This document shows positions 31,226 through 37,850 of a stretch of 41,500 nucleotides of DNA, one piece after another. Within the stretch, counting starts at the first letter, position 1. Each line of letters begins with the position of its first letter. The position numbers and the translations under genes are program-made. Source of the DNA: a virus; the IMG/VR virus record IMGVR_UViG_3300046512_000361, positions 1 through 41,500 of that record. One strand, written 5' to 3'. The notes under the pieces are model-generated. The model did not search any database, was not told the origin of the DNA, and saw only the letters and a program-made list of their open reading frames with translations.

Positions 31226-31426
31226 TCATGCCGCCGCCGCCTGCATCACCAGTTCGGCCTCGCTAACCGCACCGTCGGTCGCCGCAGCGATCTTCACCGC
31301 CAGCGGCAAGGATGGCTGGCGTTGACCGTAAACGATCTTGCGCACCGTGTTTTCGGACTCGCCAATTTGCTCGGCGAAGGCGGCGACCGTCTTATCAACG
31401 GCCTTCAGGTGATCGATTAGCCTCAT
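31226..31426 (-). CDS. Cro-like HTH regulator (66 aa)
   Basis: MRLIDHLKAVDKTVAAFAEQ then IGESENTVRKIVYGQRQPSL is a typical Cro/CI helix-turn-helix, with the recognition helix SENTVRKIVYGQR. It starts only 12 bases from the palindrome at 31438-31452. It should bind the same operators as CI and favour lytic growth. There is no ribosome site, and the predicted promoter (TTGTTC, 17 bases, TATCTC) would start transcription at or next to the ATG, so the mRNA may be leaderless. An upstream start at 31462 would run through the operator. Confidence 0.8.
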   Translation of the reverse strand: MRLIDHLKAVDKTVAAFAEQIGESENTVRKIVYGQRQPSLPLAVKIAAATDGAVSEAELVMQAAAA

Positions 31427-31433
31427 GCAACAT

Positions 31434-31462
31434 GAGATACCCCATTTGGGTACATCGAACAA
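31434..31462 (-). promoter_or_regulatory. Predicted cro promoter with operator in spacer
   Basis: On the minus strand TTGTTC (31462-31457), a 17-base spacer and TATCTC (31439-31434) form a plausible sigma-70 promoter. The spacer contains most of the operator palindrome TACCC-CATTT-GGGTA, so repressor would block polymerase. Transcription would begin near 31427, next to the cro ATG at 31426. Confidence 0.6.
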
Positions 31463-31513
31463 TCACAAAATGTACCCTACTGGTGTTCTTCCCTTTTGTG
31501 CCCCATTTGGGCA
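31438..31513. promoter_or_regulatory. Operator region between cro and cI (three sites)
   Basis: Three 15-base sites lie between the divergent genes. They are 31438-31452 (TACCC-CATTT-GGGTA, perfect), 31473-31487 (TACCC left arm, imperfect right arm) and 31499-31513 (TGCCC-CATTT-GGGCA, perfect). Centre spacings are 35 and 26 bases. Arms of the same kind recur at 33348-33362 and 33380-33394. They are most simply binding sites for CI and Cro, as in a lambda-type OR region. Confidence 0.7.
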
Positions 31514-31523
31514 CGAACGCCGC

Positions 31524-32189
31524 ATGGTTCCGAATTATGTATCAGCTTGGCGAAAGCACCGTGGCCTCTCTCAGGATGAGGTTGCGGAAGCGATCGGCAC
31601 GACCAAGAGTATGTACGGCAAGCTGGAGCGCGGTGAGCGCACTTTGGATACGGACTGGCTGGAAAAGATGGGCCGGGCGTTCAAGTGTGAGCCTTACCAG
31701 ATAATAGCGGCCGCGCCTGGCGAGCATCCTGCTTCGGGCAATGGCGCTACCCTGGACGACTTAGCCGCCGAGCATGGACTGGTCTTCGTTGACGAAATCG
31801 ACCTTGCTTTCGGCATGGGCGCCACGTTCCTAGACGACGGCGAACCAGAGGTAATGGGCGTCGTGCCGTTCCGAGAAAACTGGATACACGGGCTGTATTC
31901 TGGCGACGTGAAGCACCTGAAGGTTGTGCGCGGTCGTGGCGATTCAATGGAGCCGACGATCAGAGACGGCGATACGGTCCTGGTTGATACTTCCCTTCGC
32001 CGCATTGATGATCAGGATCGCATCTGGGCCATTTCCTACGGCGATCTGGGAATGATCCGTCGCATCCGTGTGACACCGAGGGGGTCGTGGATGTTGATGC
32101 CCGACAATTCGGTCGTGCGGCCAGACGAGGTAGGCGATGGCGAGACGTTCATCATCGGGCGCGTCATTTGGATCGGGCGGCGCATATGA
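31524..32189 (+). CDS. CI-like repressor, S24/LexA-type C-terminal domain (221 aa)
   Basis: The N-terminal HTH (VSAWRKHRGLSQDEVAEAIG, TTKSMYGKLERGERTLD) reads operators. The C-terminal domain has the S24 peptidase core GRGDSMEPTIRDGDTVLVD with Ser141 as nucleophile. The catalytic Lys normally in V-K-R appears to be Arg179 (GMIRRIR), so self-cleavage may be impaired. It would maintain lysogeny. ATG at 31524 is preferred over the far upstream codon at 31425, which would read through all three operators. It is divergent from cro and followed by three genes on the same strand. Confidence 0.85.
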   Translation: MVPNYVSAWRKHRGLSQDEVAEAIGTTKSMYGKLERGERTLDTDWLEKMGRAFKCEPYQIIAAAPGEHPASGNGATLDDLAAEHGLVFVDEIDLAFGMGATFLDDGEPEVMGVVPFRENWIHGLYSGDVKHLKVVRGRGDSMEPTIRDGDTVLVDTSLRRIDDQDRIWAISYGDLGMIRRIRVTPRGSWMLMPDNSVVRPDEVGDGETFIIGRVIWIGRRI

Positions 32190-32227
32190 CTGTCGTGGCG
32201 ATCGTGGGGAAGACGTGAGATTATGAC

Positions 32228-32563
32228 ATGAGCGATGATAAAGTCACGCCCCGGCCGGGTGAGCCTGTTCCCAATGTTTGGGAACGACTTCTTACTCCCA
32301 AAGAGGTCCATGCGGCAACCAAATGGATTAACGATCGCTCAGTGAAGGCGGGGGATGCTTGCCTTGTCTGCGAAAGCGAAAACAGCCTAGTCCAGCCAGG
32401 AATAACGGCGATGCCGGGTGGCGTATCGCCATATAATGATGGTAAAAATTGGGTGCATCCTTGTGTCGTTGTAATCTGCCAGAACTGCGGCTTCCAGCGG
32501 TATTTTAACGCGGTGATCATGGGCCTTGCCGATGGCGACAATCCAGCAGCAGGAGAGTCCTGA
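32228..32563 (+). CDS. Zinc-ribbon-type protein downstream of cI (111 aa)
   Basis: Two CxxC pairs, CLVC at 45-48 and CQNC at 84-87 (VVICQNCGFQRYFNAVIMGL), form a probable zinc ribbon. The N-terminus is Pro-rich, then WERLLTPKEVHAATKWINDR. It overlaps the next gene as TGATG and lies on the same strand as cI, so it is likely to be expressed in the lysogen. Accessory genes in this place often serve superinfection exclusion or defence, but no family is recognised. Confidence 0.65.
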   Translation: MSDDKVTPRPGEPVPNVWERLLTPKEVHAATKWINDRSVKAGDACLVCESENSLVQPGITAMPGGVSPYNDGKNWVHPCVVVICQNCGFQRYFNAVIMGLADGDNPAAGES

Positions 32564-32940
32564 TGGTTCAACCGATTGACTTGGATGAGCGTAGGCGGAT
32601 CCGGGGGGCGGTAGGTAGCGCGACCAATACCCCCTTGAATACGGGCGGCCCAGGTGGCACATCTGGAGGCATGGAAACGTGGCCAGCCAGCATTGACCGT
32701 CGCGTAGGGCAGGCGGAAACAGACGTCCGTACTTTGCTCAATCGCGGTGCAATCGCCGTAGTCGCATTGGCCGCGATGATAGGCGGTCTATACCTCTTTG
32801 TCGGTGCACAGGATCGAGACATTGAGCGCCGCCTATCTGCTGTTGAAGCGACAGTATCCCGCCTAGACGAACGAACGGCGTCGATGCAAAAGCAGCAAGA
32901 CGACATGGATGGCAAACTGGACAAGCTTCTACAGAAGTAA
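32563..32940 (+). CDS. Single-pass membrane protein with coiled coil (125 aa)
   Basis: After a disordered Gly/Thr/Pro N-terminus (to about residue 55), one hydrophobic span lies at 61-80 (RGAIAVVALAAMIGGLYLFV). A predicted coiled coil follows to the end (RRLSAVEATVSRLDERTASM, QKQQDDMDGKLDKLLQK). The layout resembles XhlA-like or other small membrane-anchored phage proteins. It is coupled to the zinc-ribbon gene, and its TAA directly abuts the ATG of the HIRAN gene. A lysogenic membrane function such as exclusion is an inference. Confidence 0.65.
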   Translation: MVQPIDLDERRRIRGAVGSATNTPLNTGGPGGTSGGMETWPASIDRRVGQAETDVRTLLNRGAIAVVALAAMIGGLYLFVGAQDRDIERRLSAVEATVSRLDERTASMQKQQDDMDGKLDKLLQK

Positions 32941-33342
32941 ATGCGCCACCTCTCCTTGGCCGTCGTCGGCGCCCAATATGAAAACAAATCCGGCCCGACC
33001 CGCATGTTCGAAATCAACATGTGCGAACCTGGCGAGATGGTCGAGCTGCGACCTGAGCCTAAGAACAAGCATGATCCCCAAGCCATAGCCGTCTATTCCG
33101 CGCGCGGTATCCAGATCGGATACATCCGCGCTGAACGTGCGCCGTTGATCGGCAAAGCTATGCGCGACGGGATCGTGCAGGCCATCTTCCAGCAAAAAGA
33201 GCAATGGGGCGCGACCATTCGCGCGCATCTCGACGGCAGCGACCCGATCCTGCCGCCGCCTACCGACTCACGCGCCGCCGATTGGCCGCCTCCGGGGTCG
33301 GGGGATGCAGACTGGTGGCCAGACGAGGAATGGCCCGACTAA
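32941..33342 (+). CDS. Stand-alone HIRAN domain protein (133 aa)
   Basis: LAVVGAQYENKSGPTRMFEI followed by EPKNKHDPQAIAVYSARGIQ and IGYIRAERAPLIGKAM is the HIRAN domain, known from HLTF/Rad5-type helicases, where it binds 3' ends of DNA. Here it stands alone, followed by a Pro/Asp/Trp-rich acidic tail (GDADWWPDEEWPD). It could recognise DNA ends or damaged forks. It is the last of three genes after cI and ends immediately before the PL-like promoter. Confidence 0.8.
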   Translation: MRHLSLAVVGAQYENKSGPTRMFEINMCEPGEMVELRPEPKNKHDPQAIAVYSARGIQIGYIRAERAPLIGKAMRDGIVQAIFQQKEQWGATIRAHLDGSDPILPPPTDSRAADWPPPGSGDADWWPDEEWPD

Positions 33343-33347
33343 TAAAA

Positions 33348-33400
33348 TACCCGCACAGGGCATCTTATAGTTTGACAGATACCCAAATAGGGCACATACA
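33348..33400 (+). promoter_or_regulatory. Second operator region and early promoter (PL-like)
   Basis: Two sites match the arms seen between cro and cI: 33348-33362 (TACCC-GCACA-GGGCA) and 33380-33394 (TACCC-AAATA-GGGCA). The latter lies in the 17-base spacer between TTGACA (33372-33377) and CATACA (33395-33400). This is the same design as the cro promoter. It should direct the plus-strand early operon from 33459 to the integrase under CI control. Confidence 0.7.
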
Positions 33401-33458
33401 TCCTCTCACACCAGATGAGGGCGGCCTTCTCCTTCCTCATCGCATTGGAGGATGGAAG

Positions 33459-33869
33459 ATGGACGAACGGTTTGATGGTCTTGCCCCTGAATTTCGACCG
33501 GGCGGCTCGAAAGATCCCAAGTGGATGCAGGGCGTCCGTTCGCTGCTGGCCGATGGCGCCGCATCCGTTGAACCGCAGATCGTGGTGGACTTGTTCGCCT
33601 ATTACGATGCGGCGAAAGGACATGGCACCCGGCCATCATTCTTGGAGCGGTTGGAGGTCATGTGGGCCGAAACTGCCAGCCTCATCAGCCACCATCACGC
33701 CGACGACAGCACGAAGGAATGGGGCCACGCAAACAATTTGCGGCCGCTTCTTTTGGAGCTTGAGCGCCAGATCAAGTCGTACAGCGGTCCCCGCCCGGAC
33801 GGCAAAAACTACCTGCTCGGCGCCGACTTCCGCATCGACTGGCCGACCACCCCCGAAACAGGAGCCTGA
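33459..33869 (+). CDS. First gene of plus-strand early operon (136 aa)
   Basis: The product begins MDERFDGLAPEFRPGGSKDP and contains LVDLFAYY-like IVVDLFAYYDAAKGHGTRPS, FLERLEVMWAETASLISHHH and a C-terminal SYSGPRPDGKNYLLGADFRI. It is soluble and mostly helical. GGAGG lies seven bases before the ATG, and the predicted PL-like promoter lies 60 bases upstream, so it is the first translated product after derepression. The family is not recognised; early accessory or anti-host function is possible. Confidence 0.65.
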   Translation: MDERFDGLAPEFRPGGSKDPKWMQGVRSLLADGAASVEPQIVVDLFAYYDAAKGHGTRPSFLERLEVMWAETASLISHHHADDSTKEWGHANNLRPLLLELERQIKSYSGPRPDGKNYLLGADFRIDWPTTPETGA

Positions 33870-33913
33870 ATCTCCCCGGACCCCGGCACCACCGGGGCGA
33901 GGCTGAGATTCAG
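33866..33913. repeat. Long inverted repeat between two early genes
   Basis: CTGAATCTC (33866-33874) and GAGATTCAG (33905-33913) pair over 9 bases, with an inner CCCCGG/CCGGGG stem and a short bulge. The stop codon of the 136-aa gene is inside the left arm. There is no T run after it, so it looks more like a processing, stability or attenuation structure than a classic terminator. Confidence 0.6.
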
Positions 33914-33930
33914 TTTGCAGGAGGTTTCAC

Positions 33931-34269
33931 ATGGACTCCGAGATTAAACACACAAAGGGGCCTTGGGCTGTGTCCAAGAAGGCGTCTCGCCGCGTAACCG
34001 CTGATGGCATCGTCATCTGCAACGCGGTTCTGCGCAACCGTGGCGGGCCGAAGCACAAGACCTACATGAAGGATGAGCATGAGGCGGAAGCTAACGCTGA
34101 ACTGATTGCCGCCGCGCCGGAATTGCTGGAAGCCCTGATCGAAGCAGAAGTGCGCCTCCGGTATTCTGGGGATCGCTTCCACGATGTTGGGGCGCCTGAT
34201 CGCGCAGAAGCCGATTGGGCCGCTGCCGATAAGGCCCGCGCCACGATCGCCAAGGCAACCGGGCAATGA
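33931..34269 (+). CDS. Phage early protein of the HTKGPW/ELLEAL type (112 aa)
   Basis: EIKHTKGPWAVSKKASRRVT near the start and ANAELIAAAPELLEALIEAE in the second half match a very common family of small phage proteins of unknown role. A related pattern (ATGGPWDH, NAALVAAALNALPALLDWVE) appears in the 156-aa protein at 39490. AGGAGG lies six bases before the ATG. The following gene overlaps as ATGA. Confidence 0.7.
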   Translation: MDSEIKHTKGPWAVSKKASRRVTADGIVICNAVLRNRGGPKHKTYMKDEHEAEANAELIAAAPELLEALIEAEVRLRYSGDRFHDVGAPDRAEADWAAADKARATIAKATGQ

Positions 34270-34649
34270 CCGCCGCGCTGCACCCCATAAGCGCCTTCAC
34301 GGCCCAGCCCAGCGACTTCACCCGCGCGCAAATCCTGATCCAGGGCCACATCGCGCAGGTTGACGCGGCATTGCGGACTCTGCGCGCGAACCGCGAAACC
34401 ATGCTGCCGTCGATGGCGGACATGCATGCGGACAAGCTGGGCCGCCTTCACCGGACGCTGATCCACGATCTGGATTGCGTCTTGGCCGCGCCGCTGGGCT
34501 GTCAGCCTTACATCGGACGCTGGAACCACAACGGTCGCGGGCCGAACGTCTTGGATGCCTGCGAGGCTGTGGATCGGTCGATCGGTAAGCGCCATGCTTA
34601 TCGGGACATGCTTGCCGCTCGTCGTGGTGGTTTGGTGGTGGTGTCGTGA
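34266..34649 (+). CDS. Uncharacterised early protein (127 aa)
   Basis: The product (MTAALHPISAFTAQPSDFTR…) has QILIQGHIAQVDAALRTLRA and DKLGRLHRTLIHDLDCVLAA, probably helical, and ends in a short hydrophobic VVVS. The start overlaps the upstream stop as ATGA and the end overlaps a GTG as GTGA. I do not recognise a domain. It belongs to the block of small early genes before recT. Confidence 0.6.
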   Translation: MTAALHPISAFTAQPSDFTRAQILIQGHIAQVDAALRTLRANRETMLPSMADMHADKLGRLHRTLIHDLDCVLAAPLGCQPYIGRWNHNGRGPNVLDACEAVDRSIGKRHAYRDMLAARRGGLVVVS

Positions 34650-34915
34650 GCAAGGCCGTTTGGAAATTTCCGCTGTGGGTCGGTGGGATGGTGGAACTGT
34701 CCATTCCCCAGCCGGGCAACATCGTCCTGGTTGGCGCTGATCCCGCAGCTGGGAATCCTGCAATCTGGGTCGAGGTGTATGGGGCGGACTCGGTGACGGT
34801 TGACCGGAAGTTTTATATCAGAGGCACCGGCCACACTGTCGATATCGATGACGTGCATGTTGGCTCTTACATCGACGGCCCGCACGTCTGGCATGTGTGG
34901 GAGCGGTCGAGATGA
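34646..34915 (+). CDS. DUF7352-like small beta protein (89 aa)
   Basis: Starting at GTG (Met-SKAVWKFPLWVGGMVELSIP), it has PGNIVLVGADPAAGNPAIWV, KFYIRGTGHTVD and HVGSYIDGPHVWHVWERSR. This arrangement (W-K-x-P-L, F-x-I-x-G-T-G-H, H-V-W/F) is that of a common small phage protein family. It is a compact beta fold with no known function. It is coupled on both sides, by GTGA and ATGA. Confidence 0.7.
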   Translation: MSKAVWKFPLWVGGMVELSIPQPGNIVLVGADPAAGNPAIWVEVYGADSVTVDRKFYIRGTGHTVDIDDVHVGSYIDGPHVWHVWERSR

Positions 34916-35052
34916 CCCTGCGCGCCCCACCCCGCGAACCAGATCCGCCGCGCGAGCAGTGGCCGATGGGGATCACCATCGGCGCAGTCGTCGCAATCAT
35001 CTTCATTTTTGGTCTGGCACTTGTCGCCGTCCCGAACCCCGGAGCAATCTGA
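34912..35052 (+). CDS. 46-aa single-span membrane protein
   Basis: The frame starts on the upstream stop (ATGA). The N-terminus is Pro/Arg rich (MTLRAPPREPDPPREQWP), followed by a single hydrophobic helix (ITIGAVVAIIFIFGLALVAV) and PNPGAI. The next gene's ATG follows one base after the stop. Size and topology suggest a small membrane modulator; the role is unknown. Confidence 0.6.
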   Translation: MTLRAPPREPDPPREQWPMGITIGAVVAIIFIFGLALVAVPNPGAI

Positions 35053-35053
35053 C

Positions 35054-35269
35054 ATGGCAACATCACCTGTAATAGAGTTGCAGCCCAATCTGGCCGCTAT
35101 GCTGGTTGCGCTGCATCGCTGGCGGGCTGTCCCGGTCGCGGACAATGCGGCTTCGGACCAGGCGCAGCGGAATGTGGATGCGCTGGAGCGGGCTATCGCT
35201 GATCGCGTCAATGCGCTGATCGCCTGCGATGGCGTGACGCTGGCTGATATTGCGGGGGCAGGGCTGTGA
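35054..35269 (+). CDS. Small helical early protein (71 aa)
   Basis: The product (MATSPVIELQPNLAAMLVAL…) is mainly helical, with ALHRWRAVPVADNAASDQAQ and VDALERAIADRVNALIACDG. The ATG follows one base after the stop of the membrane protein gene, and its own stop overlaps the next GTG. A longer open frame starting at 35009 lacks a credible start. The function is unknown. Confidence 0.6.
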   Translation: MATSPVIELQPNLAAMLVALHRWRAVPVADNAASDQAQRNVDALERAIADRVNALIACDGVTLADIAGAGL

Positions 35270-35649
35270 CCCGCGAGGTTCGCGATTATTCGCAGCGCTT
35301 CGACGTGCAGGCCCACGGCTTCAACCCGGATGTTCCTGTTGCCGGGTTCTACCGCTTCCGCATGCGGTCGGGCGGGGCGCTGTGCGGTGTTCGCATCTGG
35401 CACGGTCAGCCGAGCGATCCTGTCACCGGCGAGCTGCTGGACCGGTCGTTGCGCTGGCAAGCTCAGGTCAATGGCGATCCGGTCGATCTGGCCCGCGTCT
35501 GGCCGAAGTGCGCCGCCGATCCGATCGATGCCGACGAATACGAATATCTCCGGTCTGTCCAGTCGTGGGCCAAGCAGCACGCGCCGACCAGCCCTCAAGC
35601 CAATCTGATGCAGCGGATCAATCCGCTCACCGCTCCGACCCCGTTTTAA
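35266..35649 (+). CDS. Uncharacterised early protein (127 aa)
   Basis: GTG start overlapping the upstream stop (GTGA). The product has DYSQRFDVQAHGFNPDVPVA, GFYRFRMRSGGALCGVRIWH and LLDRSLRWQAQVNGDPVDLA, a compact alpha/beta protein with several Trp. It occurs before the coiled-coil and recT genes; in related phages such proteins have no assigned function. The end is followed by AAGGAA, the ribosome site of the next gene. Confidence 0.6.
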   Translation: MTREVRDYSQRFDVQAHGFNPDVPVAGFYRFRMRSGGALCGVRIWHGQPSDPVTGELLDRSLRWQAQVNGDPVDLARVWPKCAADPIDADEYEYLRSVQSWAKQHAPTSPQANLMQRINPLTAPTPF

Positions 35650-35662
35650 GAAAGGAACCGTC

Positions 35663-36586
35663 ATGGCAGTTGTCCAGCGCGCCCGCGCACCCGAAGCCGA
35701 TGAAAACCCGCGCGCCACCATTGGCGGCAACAATCCTCCGATCGACCAGCAGATTGTCATCGATCTGTCCGAAGCGCTGGCCGCCGAGGGGCTGACTGCG
35801 CGTATCAGCGATTTGATCGCCGCAGCCGGTCGCGCGCCGAACATCACCAGCCCTGAAATCGCCGGGCGCTATGCCGACCTGATCAAGCAGATGGTCGCGG
35901 CGGGCAAGGCAGTGGAAGCCGAGCGCGAGAAGCTGAACCGCCCGCTGCTTAATGCCCAGCGCGCATTGAAGGGCAGGGCGGACGCCATCACCGCGCCGCT
36001 CAAGGATGCGGAGACGGAGGCGCGCGCCAAGGTCCGCCGCTATGACGCCGAGCAGGAAGAAATCGAGCGGCAGGGGCGTATCAAGCGTGAAGCTGCCGAG
36101 CAGAAGGCTCGCGAGGAAGCGGAAGCCGAACGCCGCCGCTTGCAGGCGATTGCCGACGAGGAAGCGCGGCAGGAGCGCTTGCGCCTCCAAGCCATTGCGG
36201 ATGAAGCAGCCCGCAAGGAACGGCTGCGGTTGCAGGCAATCGAGGACGAGCGAGCCGCTGCCGAAGCCCGCGAAGCCGCCAAGATCGAGGTGCAGGCCGA
36301 AACCGTCGAGGTCGCTGCGCCGGTGGTCGAGGTCGAGGTTGCCTATCAGCCCGCCACGCCGGAACCGGAGCGGACTGTCATTCAGGGCGACATGGGCGCC
36401 AAGGTTGCCCGCGTCACGGTGTGGAAGCACGAAATCCTGAGTGTCCGCCAGCTGCCTGACAGCATCCTCAAGCACGCCAAGGTGGTCGAGGTTCTGGACA
36501 AGATCATCGCGGCCCAGGTCAAGGGTGGCGTCCGTGAAATGAAGGGATGCCGCATCTTCTCCGAAACCGCGACGGCGATCCGGTGA
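35663..36586 (+). CDS. Recombination-region coiled-coil protein with 15-aa repeats (307 aa)
   Basis: Residues 70-130 (GRYADLIKQMVAAGKAVEAE) lead into a long charged coiled coil. Within it, three tandem 15-residue units start at residues 160, 175 and 190 (LQAIADEEARQERLR and two variants). The C-terminal domain (~235-307) contains KVARVTVWKHEILSVRQLPD and GGVREMKGCRIFSETATAIR, typical of phage proteins near recT. It may bind or protect DNA ends with RecT; this is inferred from position. AAGGAA precedes the ATG, and the stop overlaps the next start. Confidence 0.65.
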   Translation: MAVVQRARAPEADENPRATIGGNNPPIDQQIVIDLSEALAAEGLTARISDLIAAAGRAPNITSPEIAGRYADLIKQMVAAGKAVEAEREKLNRPLLNAQRALKGRADAITAPLKDAETEARAKVRRYDAEQEEIERQGRIKREAAEQKAREEAEAERRRLQAIADEEARQERLRLQAIADEAARKERLRLQAIEDERAAAEAREAAKIEVQAETVEVAAPVVEVEVAYQPATPEPERTVIQGDMGAKVARVTVWKHEILSVRQLPDSILKHAKVVEVLDKIIAAQVKGGVREMKGCRIFSETATAIR

Positions 36587-36903
36587 TGTTCAAGCCTCGC
36601 CCATATGATCCGCTGCGGAGATACAACCAGACGCCGACGCAGCAAGCCGCGACAGAGCGAAATTTCCGCATCTTTCGTCTGCACGGCCTGCACTCCGCAA
36701 TGCACATGCTCACCGGCCCCCGCCGCGACATGGCGCTGATGCTGGTGGATCAAGAGCTAATCGCGATGGGCGCGGACACCACAGCAGAGAGCCAACGTAA
36801 GGCCATCCACAAGCGATTGGCGAAGCAGCGTCGCGAGTTGGACGAAAAAGTCTGCTCCGACTGCGGCAAAAAATTTCTCGAATGTGACTGCATTCCATTC
36901 TGA
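36586..36903 (+). CDS. Small protein with C-terminal zinc motif (105 aa)
   Basis: The N-terminal part (MFKPRPYDPLRRYNQTPTQQ) is basic, the middle helical (RDMALMLVDQELIAMGADTT), and the C-terminus has CSDCGKKFLECDCIPF, i.e. CxxC and CxC for zinc. The start ATG overlaps the upstream stop as TGATG; a GTG one codon earlier is an alternative. The motif resembles that in the 57-aa protein at 30771-30944. It lies just before recT and may bind single-stranded DNA or act as an adaptor. Confidence 0.65.
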   Translation: MFKPRPYDPLRRYNQTPTQQAATERNFRIFRLHGLHSAMHMLTGPRRDMALMLVDQELIAMGADTTAESQRKAIHKRLAKQRRELDEKVCSDCGKKFLECDCIPF

Positions 36904-36914
36904 AAGGACCAACC

Positions 36915-37850
36915 ATGAACGCACAAACTGTCCGCAGCCGCGCCATCGCCGCGCAGGACCAACAGATTGCCGCCAATGTCGCCAAGATCGAGGCTACCAA
37001 GGCGCGCCCGTCTGCGTTGGAGGCGCTGGCCGGGAAGCTCAACGTCAGCCCCGGCGCGCTCACTACGACGCTGAAAAGCACGGTGTTCAAGGGTGCCAGC
37101 AACGAAGAGTTTGTGGCGCTGGTGATCGTGTCGAACGCCTATGGCCTGAACCCGCTGCTCAAAGAAATCTTTGCTTTCCCGGCCAAGGGCGGCGGCATCA
37201 TCCCGGTTGTCAGCGTCGATGGCTGGATCCGCATCATCAATGAGCATCCTGCTTTCGACGGTATCGAGTTCAACGACATCGTTGATGAGGACGGCAAGCT
37301 CTACGCGATCGAAAGCGTGATCTACCGCAGCGACCGGACGCGACCGATCAAGGTCACGGAATATATGGACGAGTGCAAGGGCGCTGGCCCAGCGTGGCAG
37401 AAGACGCCCAAGCGGATGCTTCGCCACCGCGCACTGATTCAGGGCGGACGTGTCGCGTTCGGCTTCTCTGGCATCTACGTCGAGGATGAGGCGCAAGCTT
37501 TCGTCGGCACGGTTCAGCAGGACGGTGGCGAAAATGCGCGCCAGGCGATGCCGACGCGGGATCAGGTTCGGATCGCTCATGATGCCGAAACCGGCGAGAT
37601 CGAAGAGGTGGACGAAGAAGAAGCCGCCCGCGCTCTCGATGCTCAGGCGGGCAACTGGCAGGACGGGCCGGGCGATGAACAGCGCGGCGAAGCACTGACC
37701 CTCGATCAGGCGATGGAGGAAATCGACCGCTGCCAAACCGTGATCGACGTCAATTCCAAGCTGGAAGCGCTCTGCCTCGACCTGTCCGAAGCTGACGGCG
37801 ACGAGCTGCATGTTCATGCCAGCGTCCGCAAGACGGAATTGGGCAAGTGA
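36915..37850 (+). CDS. recT: RecT/Bet-family single-strand annealing protein (311 aa)
   Basis: The N-terminal ~220 residues include ALVIVSNAYGLNPLLKEIFA and FPAKGGGIIPVVSVDGWIRI, followed by DGIEFNDIVDEDGKLYAIES and WQKTPKRMLRHRALIQGGRV. This is the RecT/Redbeta pattern with the G-G-G-x-x-P-V-V-S-V-D-G-W-I strand. It anneals complementary single strands during phage recombination. The last ~90 residues are acidic (EIEEVDEEEAARALDAQ). No exonuclease partner gene is evident next to it. Confidence 0.9.
   Translation: MNAQTVRSRAIAAQDQQIAANVAKIEATKARPSALEALAGKLNVSPGALTTTLKSTVFKGASNEEFVALVIVSNAYGLNPLLKEIFAFPAKGGGIIPVVSVDGWIRIINEHPAFDGIEFNDIVDEDGKLYAIESVIYRSDRTRPIKVTEYMDECKGAGPAWQKTPKRMLRHRALIQGGRVAFGFSGIYVEDEAQAFVGTVQQDGGENARQAMPTRDQVRIAHDAETGEIEEVDEEEAARALDAQAGNWQDGPGDEQRGEALTLDQAMEEIDRCQTVIDVNSKLEALCLDLSEADGDELHVHASVRKTELGK

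Noticed and set aside
30941-31229. Minus-strand frames 30941-31159 and 31041-31229 with ATGA contacts to neighbours
   Set aside because: One needs a TTG start and both have shadow-like composition. The opposing plus-strand 79-aa frame has a good ribosome site and a sensible protein, so the contacts are taken as chance.
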